DNA of 64,000 bases from Achromobacter xylosoxidans A8 (GTDB taxonomy: Bacteria > Pseudomonadota > Gammaproteobacteria > Burkholderiales > Burkholderiaceae_B), in NCBI RefSeq assembly GCF_000165835.1, contig NC_014640.1:4898001-4962000 (forward strand), read 5' to 3'. The translations under genes and the position numbers were made by a program. The notes under the pieces were generated by a model. It worked only from the letters and a program-made list of their open reading frames with translations. It was not told the DNA's origin and did not search any database. This document shows positions 1-7,348 of the stretch, piece after piece (position 1 is the stretch's first letter; each line of letters starts with the position of its first letter).

Positions 1-29
1 GCGGCGTCGTACAGGGTTTCTTCAGCCAT
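1..29 (-). CDS. N-terminal fragment of a gene cut by the window edge
   Basis: Only the first nine codons are inside the window (MAEETLYDA...). An AAGGGGAA ribosome-binding site lies upstream on the minus strand at about 34-41, with good spacing to the ATG at 27-29, so this is very likely a true start. It follows the gene at 75-746 in the same direction and may share its transcript. Function cannot be judged from so few residues. Confidence 0.55.
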
Positions 30-74
30 GGGGTTCCCCTTGAATATGATGTTTGCTGCCAGGCCGCGACGGGC

Positions 75-746
75 TTAGCGCAGGTCGGCAGCCGCCAGCT
101 TCCAGCCCAGTTCCAGCAGCCAGGCGCCGGACGGATCGGCATCGAAGGCGCTGCAGGCCTGGTCGCGCAAGGCATGCGCGGCCGCCGCGGAGCTCGCCTC
201 CACCACGAACAGGGGCGCCAGCACGCGGTTCTCGGCGGACTCGCGCGGCAGGGGCGTGCTGAGCGCCGCATCCGGCACCAGCAGATAGGACTGCACGAAG
301 CCGTCGGCCTCTGCCAGCTGGGCGCCCAGCGCGCTGGCCCGGACGACCTGCGCCTCGCCGTCGCCAGTCGCCGGCAGCGGCAGGACCACGAGTTCGCTGC
401 CGGAGCCGAAGCCGGTCACGGCCCGCACGGCGCAGACGCGGCGCATGGGATCGCGCATCCGGTCCAGGTTGGTCACCGACCATGCGGTCTGGCGTTCGAA
501 CGCCGCGCGGTAATCGGACGTAGTGAAGGCCGCCAGCGATTCGGTGCGGTACAGGCCCAGGTACTTACGGCCGCCCTGCCGCGACAGGTAGCGCGCGCCC
601 GACAGGAAGCCGGGGATGCGCACGCGCTCTTCCACGTGCTCGCGGTCGTACCAGCGGTTGAAATCGGCGTCGTGGGCGGCGTCGGCGTCAGTAGCGACGA
701 ACAGCAGGCCGTGGGGCGGGAGAGAGGATTCGGTGTGCGTGCTCAT
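75..746 (-). CDS. EthD/DUF4286-like dimeric alpha-beta barrel protein
   Basis: A 223-residue protein with no signal peptide. The N-terminal third carries a DFNRWYDREHVEER segment followed by PGFLSGARY, the pattern of EthD/DUF4286-type ferredoxin-like barrels that act on small hydrophobic metabolites or only dimerise. The C-terminal half looks like a second, diverged copy of the fold. The ATG at 746 was preferred over an upstream in-frame ATG at 788 because the family pattern begins soon after it; neither has a strong ribosome-binding site. It lies 126 bp downstream of a LysR gene on the same strand. The substrate is unknown. Confidence 0.7.
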   Translation of the reverse strand: MSTHTESSLPPHGLLFVATDADAAHDADFNRWYDREHVEERVRIPGFLSGARYLSRQGGRKYLGLYRTESLAAFTTSDYRAAFERQTAWSVTNLDRMRDPMRRVCAVRAVTGFGSGSELVVLPLPATGDGEAQVVRASALGAQLAEADGFVQSYLLVPDAALSTPLPRESAENRVLAPLFVVEASSAAAAHALRDQACSAFDADPSGAWLLELGWKLAAADLR

Positions 747-872
747 GGGCGGAAGACAGGAAATTCCTTCGATTGCGGAAGGCTCCATCTTCAGCCGGCC
801 GACTGGCGGCGGACAAACGAGTAATTTTTCTGCGCGGCAACAGAATTACTGAAAGACGCCCTAGGGATAACA

Positions 873-1784
873 CTATTGCGCCGAGCCCAATCGCGGCGCA
901 ATGACCGAGGAAGTGAACTGGTCCGAAGCGCGGCTGGCGAGCTCGGCCACCAGCCGGATCGCATCCGACCCGGCGCTTTCCAGATAGCTCACCACCAGCA
1001 GCTGGGGCGGCACCGGAATGTCGCAGCGGATGATCTGCACTTCGCCGCGCGCCACGTACTCGTAGATGGGCGGCAGCGGCACCAGCGCGCGGCCGAATCC
1101 GCTGCGCACCAGCCGCGCCAGCGCGGAGATCGAACTGACGCAATGCACCTTGCCCTGCGGCATGCCGACTTCGCGGTACAGGGCCTTGAGCGCTTCATGC
1201 GGTTGCGATCCCGGACTCATGGTCAGCACCGGCTCGCTCAACAGTTGCTGCGTGGTCAGCGCTTCCTCGTCGCCGGCCGGCCCGACCCAGCCCATCTCCA
1301 TGGGCAGGCAGGTAGTGCTGATGATGCCGCTGTCGTTCAGCAGATCGGTCTGCAACGCGATGTCGAGCGTCCCTTCACGCAGGCCGCGGTGCAGGGCCCG
1401 CGTGGTCTCGGACGTGAGCTGCACTTCGATGCCCGGATAGGTGGAGCGCAGATTGGTCAGGAAGCCGATCAGCCAGGTATGCACCACGGTCTCGATGGCG
1501 CCGATGCGCACCAGGCCGAAGACCTCGTCACCGCCCTTGCCCAGCGACAGGATCTGCTGGCGGATCTCCAGCAGCCGCTCGCCGTAGTCCAGCAGCCGGG
1601 TGCCGGTGGCGGTCAGCCTGAGCTCCTTGGCGTCGCGCTCGAACAGGCGCGCGCCGATGTCCTCTTCCAGCGAGGCGATGCGGTTGGCCACGGCGGCCTG
1701 GGTGATGTGCAGGCGGTCGCTTGCCGCCCGGAAACTGCCCAGGCGCGCCGACCACAGAAAGGCTTCGACAAAACGCGTATTCAT
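873..1784 (-). CDS. LysR-family transcriptional regulator
   Basis: 303 residues, the usual LysR length. The N-terminal winged helix-turn-helix is clear (GSFRAASDRLHITQAAVANR, about residues 15-35), followed by the linker helix and a substrate-binding domain with two alpha/beta lobes. The open frame extends upstream to 1925, but the start at 1784 places the helix-turn-helix at the normal position. Same-strand genes downstream (75-746 and the edge fragment) are plausible targets. The effector cannot be inferred. Confidence 0.9.
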   Translation of the reverse strand: MNTRFVEAFLWSARLGSFRAASDRLHITQAAVANRIASLEEDIGARLFERDAKELRLTATGTRLLDYGERLLEIRQQILSLGKGGDEVFGLVRIGAIETVVHTWLIGFLTNLRSTYPGIEVQLTSETTRALHRGLREGTLDIALQTDLLNDSGIISTTCLPMEMGWVGPAGDEEALTTQQLLSEPVLTMSPGSQPHEALKALYREVGMPQGKVHCVSSISALARLVRSGFGRALVPLPPIYEYVARGEVQIIRCDIPVPPQLLVVSYLESAGSDAIRLVAELASRASDQFTSSVIAPRLGSAQ

Positions 1785-1996
1785 CTCGGTACGACGCGGC
1801 AAGGCATCGCGCAAGGGTCCAGAACCCCGGAGCGGCAAGCTCCGATCCCTCCACATGCTACCGCCATAAGGCCGGACGCGGCATGGGCTGCGGTGTGTCC
1901 GCATCAATGGTGCGTCGCGCACCAAAGTGGCTCAGGCGCGGCACCAGCGCGAGGCAGCCTGGTCCGCTCCCGCGCGCCGGCCTCACGGCCGGCAGT

Positions 1997-2012
1997 TGGC
2001 ACGGCTCTTGCT
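1997..2012 (+). promoter_or_regulatory. sigma-54 (RpoN) -24/-12 promoter
   Basis: TGGCACGGCTCTTGCT matches the sigma-54 consensus TGGCACG-N4-TTGCW at every defined position, with the GG and GC doublets 12 bp apart. Transcription would start near 2023 and run into the small ORF at 2074 and the GntR-family gene at 2147. It lies in the 362-bp gap between a LysR gene and a GntR gene. No RpoN activator gene is visible nearby, so the controlling bEBP would act from elsewhere. Confidence 0.8.
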
Positions 2013-2073
2013 TGATGCCTGGTATGCCAGCTTGTCCACCAGCGCCGCTTTCCGCGCACACCAGGAGTCCCGC

Positions 2074-2124
2074 ATGATCCGCCGCAACGCATCCGCCGCC
2101 GTCAACGCTCCCCGCGCTCGTTGA
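2074..2124 (+). CDS. 16-codon small ORF or leader peptide
   Basis: ATG to TGA encodes MIRRNASAAVNAPRAR. It has a good AGGAG ribosome-binding site at 2063-2067 and sits about 50 bp after the predicted start of the sigma-54 transcript. It ends 22 bp before the GntR gene. It could be a leader peptide or the surviving N-terminus of a deleted transporter or signal-peptide gene; basic starts like this are common in exported proteins. It has no recognisable family, and translation is inferred only from the ribosome-binding site. Confidence 0.45.
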   Translation: MIRRNASAAVNAPRAR

Positions 2125-2146
2125 ACCACCGATCCGAGGCCACTAT

Positions 2147-2854
2147 ATGGGAACCGCCTTTGCCATCATCGACATACCGCGCACGCTGGCCGATACCGCA
2201 TACGGCACGCTGAAGCGGGACATCCTGGACTTCCGGCTGGCGCCGGGCGACCGCTTTACGGAAACCGAAATCGCCGACCGCCTCCAGGTCAGCCGCACGC
2301 CGGTGCGAGAAGCCCTGTTCCGCCTGGAGCGCGAAGGCTATCTGGAGGTGCGGCAGCGCAACGGCTGGTTGGTCAAGCCGCTGGACTTCAACACGCTAGA
2401 CCACTTCTACGAGCTGCGCAGCGTGCTGGAAGCGGCCGCCGTGCAGGCGCTGTGCGTGTCCGCCAGCGCCACTGGGCGGCAGCGCGCGCTGCGCCCATTG
2501 GCCGACCTCTGGCTGGTCGACGAAAGCGAGCGCTCCAGCGATTGCGAGCGGCTGGCGGATCTGGACGAGCGCTTCCACATCGATCTGGTCGCCGCCGCCG
2601 GCAACCCGGAGATCGCACGAGTGCATCGCGCCGCCACCGAACGCCTTCGCATCGTGCACCGCTTGGCATTCACCGTGCCCGAGCGCATCGGCAAGGTTTA
2701 CGAAGAGCACGCCGCCACACTCGAAGCCGCGCTGGCCGGCGACGCGCCACGCGCGATGGCGCTGCTGCACGTGCATATCCAGGGCAGCCAGGCCGCGGCG
2801 CGTGAGATCACGCTGCACCGCCTGCATGCCGCCCGCGGCGCACGCGCGGCATGA
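2147..2854 (+). CDS. GntR-family (FCD-type) transcriptional regulator
   Basis: 235 residues. The N-terminal winged helix (about residues 12-75) contains LQVSRTPVREALFRLEREG, the typical GntR recognition region. The C-terminal all-helical FCD ligand domain shows the spaced D, H and H residues (DERFH, then HAATLEAALAGD and LLHVHI) that usually bind a metal and an organic acid. The ATG at 2147 has GAGG at 2136-2139. A sigma-54 promoter lies upstream. No catabolic gene adjoins it on the plus strand, so its regulon is not evident. Confidence 0.9.
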   Translation: MGTAFAIIDIPRTLADTAYGTLKRDILDFRLAPGDRFTETEIADRLQVSRTPVREALFRLEREGYLEVRQRNGWLVKPLDFNTLDHFYELRSVLEAAAVQALCVSASATGRQRALRPLADLWLVDESERSSDCERLADLDERFHIDLVAAAGNPEIARVHRAATERLRIVHRLAFTVPERIGKVYEEHAATLEAALAGDAPRAMALLHVHIQGSQAAAREITLHRLHAARGARAA

Positions 2855-2890
2855 CGTCTGCCCACGCGGGCGGTGCGCGCGTACCGCGCC

Positions 2891-3421
2891 TCAGCCCGCG
2901 CGCAGCCAACGATGCAGCAGGCGGAACACCAGGGGCATGCAGAGGTACACCATGACCGGCGTCAGGGCCACGCTGGTGATCAGCACGCGCCAGAACACCG
3001 GCAGGAGGCTCAGCGGTTCGCTGGCCAGAATGGAAAACGCCAGCAGCACCGGAAAATAAGCCAGCCAGATGCTGACGGCCTGTTTCCAACGCGGCGGCGC
3101 GCTGGTCCTGGGCGCGAACCAATCGTCCGTGCCGCTGACGCGGCGCTCGTGGCTGGCGCGCACCAGCGCCGCGCCGCGTTCCAGCCACATGCGGCGCGGC
3201 AGGGAGTTTTCCCAGCGGCCGAGGCTGGCCGCGTCGGCAAAGCGCAGCACGATCTGATACTGGTCTCCACCCTCCGGCGGCTGCAGCACGCCAGAGCCGA
3301 GAAAGCCTGGAAAGCCTGCGGCGAGGATTTCGCCCTGGCGCATCCAGGACAGGAAATCGCCATAGCGTTCGGGGGTGATGCGCCGGGTGACCAACAAGGT
3401 GATCGGGGCGGGACTGGACAT
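2891..3421 (-). CDS. Antibiotic-biosynthesis-monooxygenase-fold membrane protein
   Basis: 176 residues. Residues 1-95 form an ABM-type ferredoxin-like domain (TRRITPERYGDFLSW, then YQIVLRFADAASLGRWENS). Residues 110-170 hold two hydrophobic helices (WLAYFPVLLAFSIL and VLITSVALTPVMVYLCMPLV), giving a membrane-anchored form that is widespread in proteobacteria. An AGGAG ribosome-binding site seven bases before the ATG supports this start. The role is unknown; ABM folds act on quinones, haem or antibiotics, or have no enzymatic activity. Three phased 11-mers lie immediately upstream and may be an operator. Confidence 0.8.
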   Translation of the reverse strand: MSSPAPITLLVTRRITPERYGDFLSWMRQGEILAAGFPGFLGSGVLQPPEGGDQYQIVLRFADAASLGRWENSLPRRMWLERGAALVRASHERRVSGTDDWFAPRTSAPPRWKQAVSIWLAYFPVLLAFSILASEPLSLLPVFWRVLITSVALTPVMVYLCMPLVFRLLHRWLRAG

Positions 3422-3455
3422 GGCGGAACTCCTGGGACGGCGCGCAGCTTGTTAT

Positions 3456-3488
3456 GCGGTACTCATGCAGTATCAACGCAGTATTAAC
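3456..3488. repeat. Three tandem 11-bp repeats upstream of the ABM gene
   Basis: GCGGTACTCAT, GCAGTATCAAC and GCAGTATTAAC follow one another directly at 3456, 3467 and 3478. The 11-bp period places each on the same face of the helix. They lie 35 bp before the start codon of the minus-strand ABM gene, a normal position for an operator. The rest of the gap 3422-3758 shows no gene and nothing else that I recognise. Confidence 0.45.
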
Positions 3489-3758
3489 CCTAGCAAGCGG
3501 CATGCCAGGACTGTCTGCCCTCGCTGCGCCCCCGCCATGGCATGCGGCCGGGTTGCGGCGAGCGAGAGTGCGCACCGCGTGGCACACCACTATGGTGAAG
3601 CACCCGCATTCCGCACCACGCTGGTGCCTCTCGCGGCCAGAGCTGCGACGACATCAGGGCGTCATGATCCTGAATAACCATATCCGCGATCGTGATTGAG
3701 CGTGCCTGCGTACAGGTCTACACTGAGATTCCCGTCCACCCCTTGGAGCCTGCGCCCC

Positions 3759-4313
3759 ATGAGCACCTATAAGATTGCCGTTTTCGTCGGAAGCCTGCGC
3801 GCTGCCTCGTTCAACCTGCGGCTGGCCCGCGCGCTGGAAAAGCTGGTGCCCGCGGACTTCAAGTTCGAATACGTGAGCCTGGGCGACGTGCCGCTCTATA
3901 ACCAGGACAACGAGAACAACCTGCCCGCCCCCGCCGCCAAGCTCAAGCAGCAGATCGCCGACGCCCAGGGCATCCTGTTCGTTTCGCCCGAGCACAACCG
4001 CTCCGTGCCGGCTGCCATCAAGAACGCCATCGACTGGGGTTCGCGTCCCTGGGGCCAGAACTCCTGGACCGGCAAGGCCGTCGGCATCGTCGGCACCTCG
4101 CCCAGCGCCGCCGGCACCGCCCTGATGCAGCAGCACCTGCGCAACATCCTGGCCGCCGAGGGCGCCAATGCACTGACCACGCCGGAAGTCTTCCTGCAAT
4201 TCACGGAAGGCCTGGTCGACGACCAGTACAACATCACCAACGAAGGCACCCGCAAATTCCTGCAAGGCTGGGTGGACCGCTACGTGGACTGGATCAAGAA
4301 GTTCAACGCCTGA
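3759..4313 (+). CDS. NADPH-dependent FMN reductase-family flavoprotein
   Basis: 184 residues with the flavodoxin-like fold. KIAVFVGSLRAASFN at the N-terminus is the FMN phosphate loop, SPEHNRSVPAAIKNAIDW near residue 85 is the family signature, and GIVGTSPSAAGT follows. Such enzymes reduce FMN or quinones with NAD(P)H in the cytoplasm. The ATG at 3759 was preferred over one at 3696 because it gives the usual family N-terminus. It appears monocistronic, ending at a strong terminator (4381-4410). The physiological acceptor is not shown by the sequence. Confidence 0.9.
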   Translation: MSTYKIAVFVGSLRAASFNLRLARALEKLVPADFKFEYVSLGDVPLYNQDNENNLPAPAAKLKQQIADAQGILFVSPEHNRSVPAAIKNAIDWGSRPWGQNSWTGKAVGIVGTSPSAAGTALMQQHLRNILAAEGANALTTPEVFLQFTEGLVDDQYNITNEGTRKFLQGWVDRYVDWIKKFNA

Positions 4314-4353
4314 TCGCCGCCGCTGCCGGCGCGGGCTCCTCCCGGCCGGCAGA

Positions 4354-4379
4354 GATCGCCCGTCTACCTCCGGGCGATC
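4354..4379 (+). other. 9-bp perfect inverted repeat before the terminator
   Basis: GATCGCCCG (4354-4362) and CGGGCGATC (4371-4379) flank an 8-base loop. It sits one base before the rho-independent terminator, so the FMN reductase mRNA would end in two hairpins. It lacks a T-run and probably protects the 3' end or acts in the reverse direction. Confidence 0.5.
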
Positions 4380-4380
4380 C

Positions 4381-4410
4381 AGCCCCCCGATACGTCGGGG
4401 GGCTTTTTTT
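4381..4410 (+). terminator. Rho-independent terminator
   Basis: AGCCCCCCGA-TACG-TCGGGGGGCT followed by seven T. A textbook terminator ending the FMN reductase gene. It also marks the last chromosomal sequence before the island remnant begins. Confidence 0.9.
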
Positions 4411-4419
4411 GGTTCAACG

Positions 4420-4614
4420 ATGACTCCAGTACCGCAATTCCGGATTACGCCAAGGCTAGAGGTGGGCATGAAGCTCACAGGCCACAAGACCGTGGCGATG
4501 TTTATGCACTATGTTCATACCGAGGACAAACCGGTGCGGGATGCGGCCGAACTGGTGGCGAATCGGCGGCTTGCGATTATCGGGGTCTCCCGTTCTATGG
4601 AGGCAACAACATGA
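4420..4614 (+). pseudogene. C-terminal remnant of a tyrosine integrase
   Basis: The last ~45 codons read LTGHKTVAMFMHYVHTED...VRDAAELVANRR, the usual end of phage/island tyrosine recombinases. They include the GHK box and the tyrosine of the catalytic RHRY set; everything upstream (fold, Arg box) is missing. The first codons (4420-4450) are probably not native. It overlaps the next gene by ATGA, as a former operon would. It marks a decayed mobile element, and catalysis is impossible. Confidence 0.7.
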
Positions 4615-5777
4615 CAAGGAAGACGCCTGTGGCAGCGGAGAAACGCGCCGCCCTACCGGCTGGCTATGTCGGCATCCACGGTGGCATTGTGGAGTTACTG
4701 GATGCCGCGCGCCAGGCAGCGGCGCGCAGCGTCAATGCGCTAATGACGGCCAGCTATTGGGAGATTGGCCGCCGAATCGTGGAAGCTGAGCAGAAGGGCA
4801 GGCGGCGGGCCGGTTACGGCGAGCAGTTGATGGAGCGGTTGTCCGCCGATCTGACGGCTCGATTCGGTCGCGGCTTCGGCGTCAACAACCTGGAAAGCAT
4901 GCGGCGTTTCTTCCTCGCCTACCCCCAGCCCGAGATTTCCCAGACACTGTCTGGGAAATTGGAGAACGAGCCTCCCGCAGAGAAATCCCAGACAGTGTCT
5001 GGGAAATTAAGCCTGTCCGAACTGGCCCAGGTCTTCACCCTGCCGTGGTCGGCCTATGTTCGGCTGCTTTCGGTCAAGGATGACCATGCCCGCCGGTTCT
5101 ACGAGGCCGAGGCGCTGCGCGGGGGCTGGAGCGTGCGTCAGCTCGATCGGCAGATCGGAAGCCAATTCTACGAACGCACTGCCCTGTCCAAAGACAAAAC
5201 GGCGATGCTGCTCAAGGGTTCTGTCGCCAAGCCCGAGGATGCAGTCACGCCCAACGACGCGATCAAAGACCCGTATGTGCTGGAGTTCCTCGACCTCAAG
5301 GACGAGTATTCAGAATCCGACCTGGAAGCGGCCTTGATCCAGCGCCTGGAAGACTTCCTGTTGGAGCTGGGCGAAGGCTTCACGTTCGTCGGGCGGCAGC
5401 GCCGGCTACGCATCGACCAGACTTGGTATCGGGTGGATCTGTTGTTCTTCCATCGCAAGCTGCGTTGCCTGGTCATCATCGACCTGAAGCTGGGCAGCCT
5501 GACCCATGCCGATGTCGGTCAGATGCATATGTATTGCAACTATGCCAAAGAGCATTGGGCCTACCCGGATGAGAACCCGCCGGTGGGCCTCATCCTGTGT
5601 GCCGACAAGGGCCATGCTCTGGCGCGGTATGCGCTCGATGGCTTGCCGACCAAGGTGATGGCCGCCAACTATCGGACGGTGCTGCCGGATGCCGAGTTGT
5701 TGCAGAAAGAGTTGGAGGACACGCGGCGTCTACTGGAATCGCGCGCTTTGAAGAAGCCCGAGCAATCCCAGCGATAG
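4611..5777 (+). CDS. DUF1016/YhcG-family PD-(D/E)XK nuclease
   Basis: 388 residues. The N-terminal DUF1016_N half contains ASYWEIGRRIVEAEQ and YGEQLMERLSADL. The C-terminal PD-(D/E)XK half has D276 in RVDLLFF and D291-L-K293 in IIDLKLG, so the catalytic pair looks intact. GGAGG six bases before the ATG gives a strong start. The hinge (about residues 110-135) carries two SQT(L/V)SGKL copies encoded by perfect palindromes. The family occurs on mobile islands beside restriction and other defence genes; its target is unsettled. Here it stands alone next to an integrase remnant. Confidence 0.85.
   Translation: MTRKTPVAAEKRAALPAGYVGIHGGIVELLDAARQAAARSVNALMTASYWEIGRRIVEAEQKGRRRAGYGEQLMERLSADLTARFGRGFGVNNLESMRRFFLAYPQPEISQTLSGKLENEPPAEKSQTVSGKLSLSELAQVFTLPWSAYVRLLSVKDDHARRFYEAEALRGGWSVRQLDRQIGSQFYERTALSKDKTAMLLKGSVAKPEDAVTPNDAIKDPYVLEFLDLKDEYSESDLEAALIQRLEDFLLELGEGFTFVGRQRRLRIDQTWYRVDLLFFHRKLRCLVIIDLKLGSLTHADVGQMHMYCNYAKEHWAYPDENPPVGLILCADKGHALARYALDGLPTKVMAANYRTVLPDAELLQKELEDTRRLLESRALKKPEQSQR
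4942..5009. repeat. Paired palindromes inside the DUF1016 gene
   Basis: ATTTCCCAGACA-C-TGTCTGGGAAAT (near 4942-4966) and TCCCAGACA-G-TGTCTGGGA (near 4985-5003) are near-identical perfect palindromes about 43 bp apart, both read in frame as S-Q-T-(L/V)-S-G-K-L. They lie in the flexible linker between the two domains. They could be a transposed REP-like element tolerated in the hinge, or a binding site for a regulator of the gene itself. Confidence 0.6.
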
Positions 5778-5821
5778 CCGGGCGTCCCGGTGTGCGCTAC
5801 TGCGCGGCGTGGGGGCTCACA

Positions 5822-6403
5822 CTTATCCCCGCCATCTGTGGAGAAGGTTGAGGACAGCCTTGGGGCATAGTGAAAATCCCCTTTCCCGCCAGGCACTTGC
5901 AAGTGCCGATCAAAAATTGCGCAATCATCCTTTTGGATGATTTTTGGCCCACTTATCCACTGAAATCGGGATGAACCGGCGGACTTGCGCCGCAACCGCA
6001 AGGCAATGTGCATTTGTCCCCGCGTTCTGTGGAAAAGCATGAGGACAGTATGAGGGCAGGTCGGAAATCCCCTTGCATATCAAGCGCCTGCAAGGGGTGG
6101 TCAAGAATGGCTCAAACGCCGTATCGACGTGCCCCGGTTGTCCCCGGCAAATGTGGATAAGCCTGAGGACAGTATGAGGGCAGCCTGCAAAATTCCTTAC
6201 AGGCCAAGCACTTGCAGGGGCCGCTCAAGAAACGCTCAAGTCCCCCGGCCCGGCGATGCCGCGACGATAGAGGACGGCGGGAGACGAAAGCGAGACAGGC
6301 TTGTCCCCACCGAATGTGGACAAGCCTCTGCACAGTCGGATAACAAGCTGAAAAAACCTTTATCCGACAATCACTTGGAAGGCGTGCTCAAGAAAGGAGC
6401 AGC
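5822..6403 (+). repeat. Four degenerate ~104-bp direct repeats with DnaA-box-like motifs
   Basis: Units start at 5822, 6013, 6137 and 6300. Each runs: TTGTCCCC, 6-7 bases, TGTGGANAAGC, TGAGGACAGTATGAGGGCAG, then AAATCCCCTT, CAAGCACTTGCAAGGG and GCTCAAGAA. The TTGTCC...GGACAA halves pair as a hairpin (perfect CTTGTCC/GGACAAG in unit 4). TGTGGATAA at 6152-6160 is an exact DnaA box and TTATCCACT at 5953-5961 nearly so. No gene lies in 5778-6411. The block looks like an origin-type or end region of the mobile element whose integrase tail lies at 4420. No published counterpart is claimed. Confidence 0.7.
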
Positions 6404-6411
6404 AAGCGGAC

Positions 6412-6627
6412 TCACTCGTTCCCTTCCAGCCGCATGCCTATCTTCAAGCCGACCTGCCAGTGCGCCACCTTGCCGTCCTTGATGTGGCCGCGCACTTCGG
6501 TGACTTCGAACCAATCCAGGTTGCGCAGCGTCTCGGACGCGCGCGCAATGGCCTGGGCGATGGCATCGTCGGTGGACTTGGTGGAAGAGCCCACCAGTTC
6601 GATCTGCTTGTAGACATGATTCGACAT
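6412..6627 (-). CDS. Dodecin flavin-binding protein
   Basis: 71 residues, exact dodecin length. It starts MSNHVYKQIELVGSSTKS, contains NLDWFEVTEVRG (the Trp that stacks on the flavin) and HWQVGLKIGMRLE (with the conserved Gln). Dodecins form 12-mers that store flavins in the cytoplasm. The ATG at 6627 follows GGAGA by seven bases; a longer frame to 6729 is not credible. The gene's 3' end abuts the repeat block at 5822-6403. Confidence 0.95.
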   Translation of the reverse strand: MSNHVYKQIELVGSSTKSTDDAIAQAIARASETLRNLDWFEVTEVRGHIKDGKVAHWQVGLKIGMRLEGNE

Positions 6628-6815
6628 AGCTCGTCTCCGCTTAGGGGGTGAGTCGTGCATCGTCGGCCTGGCGGCGGTGTTCCGGCGCTTACGACCGGCA
6701 ATCCATTCGAACACACAGCATACGCCCACGGCGCTAGAGTGGTGTTACGAGTTCCGTCGCACCGGCCTCGGCGCGGCGGAGCGCGTTCCCGCAACGCAAG
6801 CAAGGAGGTGTCGTC

Positions 6816-7322
6816 ATGCCTGAACGAAAAACCCTGGAACGAGCGGCGCGCGACAAACGCCAAGGAAAATCCGCTTCCACGCAGGCCGGAGAATTCGTGC
6901 GCGAGGAAATCGAACACGTGCGCGAAGGCAAGCACGGCGTGCGCTCCACCAAGCAGGCCATCGCGATCGGGCTGTCCAAGGCGCGCCGCGCTGGCGTGGC
7001 GCTGCCCACGCCCAAGAAGGCCAGCGCAGCAACCAAACGCAAAGCCAAGCAGGACAGCGATGCGGCCCATGACGGACATGCCAAGTCCACCAAACGCGCC
7101 AAGGCCACCACCACCGCACTGAAGAAGGAAAGCGCCAAGCCCGCATCGCGCACCGCCTTGTCGCGACAGGCCAGCGCCTCGGCATCCAAGCGTAGCGCCG
7201 CCGCCCGCTCGGCCGCGGCCAAAAAGGCTGCCGCCACCAAGGGCGCTGCGGGACGTTCCGCAGCCGCGAAGAAGGCCGCCCGCACGCGCGCGGCGAACCA
7301 GCGGGCCAGCCATGCGCATTAA
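6816..7322 (+). CDS. DUF6496 protein with histone-H1-like tail
   Basis: 168 residues. Residues 1-60 hold the conserved DUF6496 block (QAGEFVREEIEHVREGKHG, then STKQAIAIGLSKARRAG). Residues 65-168 are a low-complexity Ala/Lys/Arg/Ser tail with repeated AAAKKAA-type units, like bacterial histone H1-like proteins. It is very basic and likely binds DNA or RNA. An AAGGAGG ribosome-binding site precedes the ATG. It is single-gene and divergent from dodecin. Confidence 0.85.
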   Translation: MPERKTLERAARDKRQGKSASTQAGEFVREEIEHVREGKHGVRSTKQAIAIGLSKARRAGVALPTPKKASAATKRKAKQDSDAAHDGHAKSTKRAKATTTALKKESAKPASRTALSRQASASASKRSAAARSAAAKKAAATKGAAGRSAAAKKAARTRAANQRASHAH

Positions 7323-7348
7323 GGCGTATGGCGATCTGTGAGGCCGGG

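Noticed and set aside
4381..6411. att direct repeats flanking the island remnant
   Set aside because: No convincing matching repeat was found by eye at the two ends.
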